This document shows positions 5,489-6,770 of a stretch of 6,770 bases of DNA, one piece after another. The notes under the pieces were generated by a model. That model saw nothing but the letters and a program-made list of their open reading frames with translations, was not told the origin of the DNA and made no database searches. Within the stretch, counting starts at the first letter, position 1. Each line of letters starts with the position of its first letter. The stretch covers positions 1-6,770 of the forward strand of contig JAFDBA010000160.1 of assembly GCA_019313505.1 (NCBI GenBank). The letters are read 5' to 3'. The stretch comes from Deltaproteobacteria bacterium. GTDB lineage: Bacteria > Desulfobacterota > Desulfobacteria > Desulfobacterales > UBA11574. A program made the position numbers and the translations under genes.

Positions 5489-5640
5489 ACGGGCTGTTGC
5501 CCAAATCCAATTATCAAACAAAATTGCATATAAATCATCAAAAGAGAGAATTCGGTTATAAAGATTTTAAGAAGTTATACATTAGAAAAATATGACAAAC
5601 TCATAAAAAGTGCAAAAAATCGATTCGGGCAACAGCCCGT
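5489..5640. mobile_element. 152-bp MITE-like element with 14-bp perfect terminal inverted repeats
   Basis: ACGGGCTGTTGCCC (5489-5502) is repeated exactly in inverted orientation as GGGCAACAGCCCGT (5627-5640). The match continues inward with gaps to 24 bases, 21 of 24 positions matching. Each terminal repeat is itself a small hairpin, GGGC-4-GCCC. The 124-bp interior is AT-rich and non-coding apart from a short Met-less open frame. No transposase gene is present and no clear target-site duplication flanks the ends (left TCTTC, right TAATT). It therefore resembles a non-autonomous miniature element or a large cruciform. It fills about half of the 5446-5756 gene-free stretch, and the rest holds the hairpin before it and the candidate promoter after it. 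Confidence 0.55.
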
Positions 5641-5646
5641 TAATTA

Positions 5647-5693
5647 TTGACACTTTGTGCTTGACAGGAAGAATATAGGATGTCCCCTATTAT
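5647..5693 (+). promoter_or_regulatory. Candidate promoter region with two TTGACA hexamers and a long-spaced -10
   Basis: Perfect TTGACA hexamers occur at 5647-5652 and 5661-5666. The better -10 hexamer, TATTAT (5688-5693), is 21 bases from the second, longer than normal and closer to what MerR-type activators work on. GAATAT (5671-5676) lies 18 bases from the first but matches poorly. The dyad at 5675-5690 sits in the long spacer. The region is plausible as the start of TPR gene transcription, but the hexamers may equally belong to an inserted element's end. Confidence 0.3.
5675..5690. repeat. Left hairpin with AGGATGTCCC, inverted partner of the one after the TPR gene
   Basis: ATAGG (5675-5679) and CCTAT (5686-5690) form a five-base stem around ATGTCC. 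The contained 10-mer AGGATGTCCC (5677-5686) is the exact reverse complement of GGGACATCCT at 6285-6294 beyond the TPR gene. The pair may be ends of a mobile unit or two copies of a regulatory or REP-like motif. Confidence 0.45.
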
Positions 5694-5756
5694 GGAATAG
5701 TCAAATCAGCAAACTCCGGGGGTGAGGTTAAACTGCAAAGGCTTGAAAGGTAAACC

Positions 5757-6266
5757 ATGGATAACGATGACACACGACGTTCTGCGGCCGATTGGTTTAA
5801 TGAAGGTTTAAGATGTTTCAACAAGCCGGACGGTGTTGGGGCTGTTCGAGCATTTGAAGCAGTTGTTGAGATAGATCCTGCCTATCGACATAAGGACGGC
5901 GACAATCCCCATTTTTATCTGGGTAAGATTTCCGAGATCGAAGGACGGTTTAACGATGCGATTCTGTTATACTCGCGTGCTTTGACACTGGACCCATACG
6001 ATGAGGAGAGCCTGATAGGGCGGGGAAGCTGTTACACGGTCAAAAAGAATCACGAATTTGCCGTAGCCGATTTCAAGAAGGTGCTTGATATACCCCCTGA
6101 AGTCAGAAATGCACCGTTAAAGCATGTACTATATGCCATTGCGGAAAATTACCGTCAGCAAAAGGATTGGCTAAACGCACTTTACTGGGGAGAAAAAGCG
6201 CTTGCAGAAGATCCGGACAATTATCGGCATCAGGAACTGGTCTCCGAAGTTAAAAAACATAGGTGA
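5757..6266 (+). CDS. Tetratricopeptide repeat protein, four TPRs
   Basis: The gene starts at ATG 5757 behind GAAAGG (5745-5750) and encodes 169 residues. Four TPR-like helix pairs make up nearly the whole chain: 11-44 (WFNEGLRCF to EIDPAYR), 51-84 (HFYLGKISE, RFNDAILLYSRALTLDPYDE), 85-118 (LIGRGSCYTVKKNHEFAVADFKKVL) and 122-155 (HVLYAIAENYRQQKDWLNALYWGEKALAEDPDN). Positions such as G at helix A and the A-x-x-x-Y/F-x-x-A-L pattern with a closing D-P are evident in repeats 2 and 4. There is no signal peptide, membrane segment or extra catalytic domain, so it is probably a cytoplasmic protein-binding scaffold. The binding partner cannot be inferred. It stands alone between two inverted hairpins that share a 10-mer, which raises the possibility of a small cargo gene. 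Confidence 0.85.
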   Translation: MDNDDTRRSAADWFNEGLRCFNKPDGVGAVRAFEAVVEIDPAYRHKDGDNPHFYLGKISEIEGRFNDAILLYSRALTLDPYDEESLIGRGSCYTVKKNHEFAVADFKKVLDIPPEVRNAPLKHVLYAIAENYRQQKDWLNALYWGEKALAEDPDNYRHQELVSEVKKHR

Positions 6267-6280
6267 ATTTGAGCGTGGAC

Positions 6281-6297
6281 TTAAGGGACATCCTTAA
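6281..6297. repeat. Right hairpin TTAAGG-GACAT-CCTTAA after the TPR gene
   Basis: TTAAGG (6281-6286) and CCTTAA (6292-6297) form a perfect six-base stem with loop GACAT, 14 bases after the TPR stop codon. It has no following T-run, so it is not a clear intrinsic terminator. Its inner GGGACATCCT matches the left hairpin in inverted orientation. Confidence 0.5.
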
Positions 6298-6385
6298 CAT
6301 ATTAAGTTTAGCAAGCTTTGAACATACAGGGCAGGAAAAACCTTCATTTTGCTCCCGATAGACCTACACGTTGGATATGATTAAC

Positions 6386-6770
6386 ATGAAAAAAGAATTT
6401 GGATCAAATTATGCGTCGATTACAGATGTTAATTTTACAGCCAAATACCGTGCAAGTTGTCACTGCAATGCGGTACAATACGAAGTGTGCTCTGATCCTG
6501 TAGATGCAAAAATATGTCATTGTTTAGCATGTCAAAAACTGCATGGGGCCCCTATGCAATGGGCAGCTATATTTCACAAACATGACGTCAGAATTACGGA
6601 AGGCATTGATCACCTGAACTTTTACAACAGTGAACTCAATAAACACGAGAGGATTCTTCCTTGCAAAGTCAGTTGTGCTTTGTGTGGCACCCTCATTGCT
6701 GATGAAGGACGTAATATGTGGCTTGCGTTTCCATCACTTTTTAATTTTGGGGGTGTATCAAAAGTTCCAA
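6386..6770 (+). CDS. GFA family (CENP-V / glutathione-dependent formaldehyde-activating-like) zinc protein, 3' truncated by window edge
   Basis: The open frame runs off the right edge after 128 complete codons from ATG 6386. An in-frame ATG at 6377 is an alternative start, but TGGA at 6372-6375 suits the later one better, and the frame is closed by TAG at 6359-6361. The GFA zinc pattern is clear: C-H-C at 25-27 and C-A-L-C-G at 97-101 form the structural site, while C-H-C-L-A-C at 44-49 supplies the second, catalytic-type site. The spacing fits the family, and the KLHGAP segment (51-56) follows as usual. Family members are small zinc proteins, of which only a few have been tied to S-hydroxymethylglutathione formation or other thiol chemistry, so formaldehyde activation should not be assumed. 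The 111 bases upstream hold the TPR-side hairpin and no recognised promoter. Confidence 0.88.
   Translation, partial: MKKEFGSNYASITDVNFTAKYRASCHCNAVQYEVCSDPVDAKICHCLACQKLHGAPMQWAAIFHKHDVRITEGIDHLNFYNSELNKHERILPCKVSCALCGTLIADEGRNMWLAFPSLFNFGGVSKVP

Noticed and set aside
5237..5521. 94-codon minus-strand open frame reaching into the inverted-repeat element
   Set aside because: Most of it is antisense to the conserved C-terminal EIDFVI/AVEVK region of the ATPase, with no family signal.
5540..5650. Met-less open frame of roughly 37 codons inside and past the 152-bp element, ending in NRFGQQPVNY
   Set aside because: No start codon, no ribosome binding site and no recognised family. It is most likely chance within AT-rich element DNA.
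5728..5734. GTTAAAC resembling the integron core site GTTRRRY, with another match, GTTAAGT, near 770
   Set aside because: No paired RYYYAAC site or attC-like fold was found around either match, and no integrase is present. The short motif is expected by chance.
1..6770. CRISPR array, tRNA or rRNA genes
   Set aside because: No regularly spaced direct repeats and no recognisable tRNA or rRNA sequence were seen by eye on either strand.

Overview
The window is a low-to-moderate GC bacterial chromosomal segment. Every supportable gene lies on the plus strand. The gene mix suggests an environmental, probably anaerobic, Gram-negative bacterium, perhaps of the Desulfobacterota: a Tat-exported SagB/nitroreductase-like protein, remains of a type I restriction system, putative molybdenum-carrier (SLOG) proteins and an AAA/DUF4143 ATPase. 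That placement is inference. There is no rRNA, tRNA or other phylogenetic marker here, and no complete transposase gene, CRISPR array or tRNA was seen.

Left part (1-896): the C-terminal part of a KilA-N type DNA-binding protein enters from the left edge. It is followed by the N-terminal stub of hsdM, the type I restriction-modification methyltransferase subunit. The stub is broken twice. A 30-bp GC-rich palindrome is inserted near codon 20 and shifts the frame, and recognisable HsdM sequence ends about 60 codons later at a stop. The rest of hsdM, and all of hsdS and hsdR, are absent from the window.

Centre (897-4119): a Tat-signal SagB/ThcOx-type flavin oxidoreductase stands alone. Then comes a likely operon of two tandem paralogous SLOG-fold 'putative molybdenum carrier' (cpYpsA-like) proteins. 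The first has lost several glycine-motif residues, and the second carries a C-terminal DUF6794-like domain. A truncated YgjP/DUF45-type metallopeptidase fragment overlaps the second paralog by ATGA, and an intact SRAP (YedK/HMCES) DNA-protein crosslink protein follows. KilA-N, HsdM and DUF45 proteins commonly travel with type I restriction loci, so the left and centre may together be the rearranged remains of a defence locus.

Right part (4120-6770): an AAA/DUF4143 ATPase has its own sigma70-like promoter. A 24-bp near-perfect palindrome overlaps the -10 box, and the predicted transcription start falls on the start codon, so the message may be leaderless and repressor-controlled. Next come a 152-bp element bounded by perfect 14-bp inverted repeats and a four-TPR protein flanked by hairpins that share an inverted 10-mer. 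Last is the 5' part of a GFA/CENP-V zinc protein running off the right edge. The number of truncated genes and small palindromic elements marks this as an accessory, recombining region.
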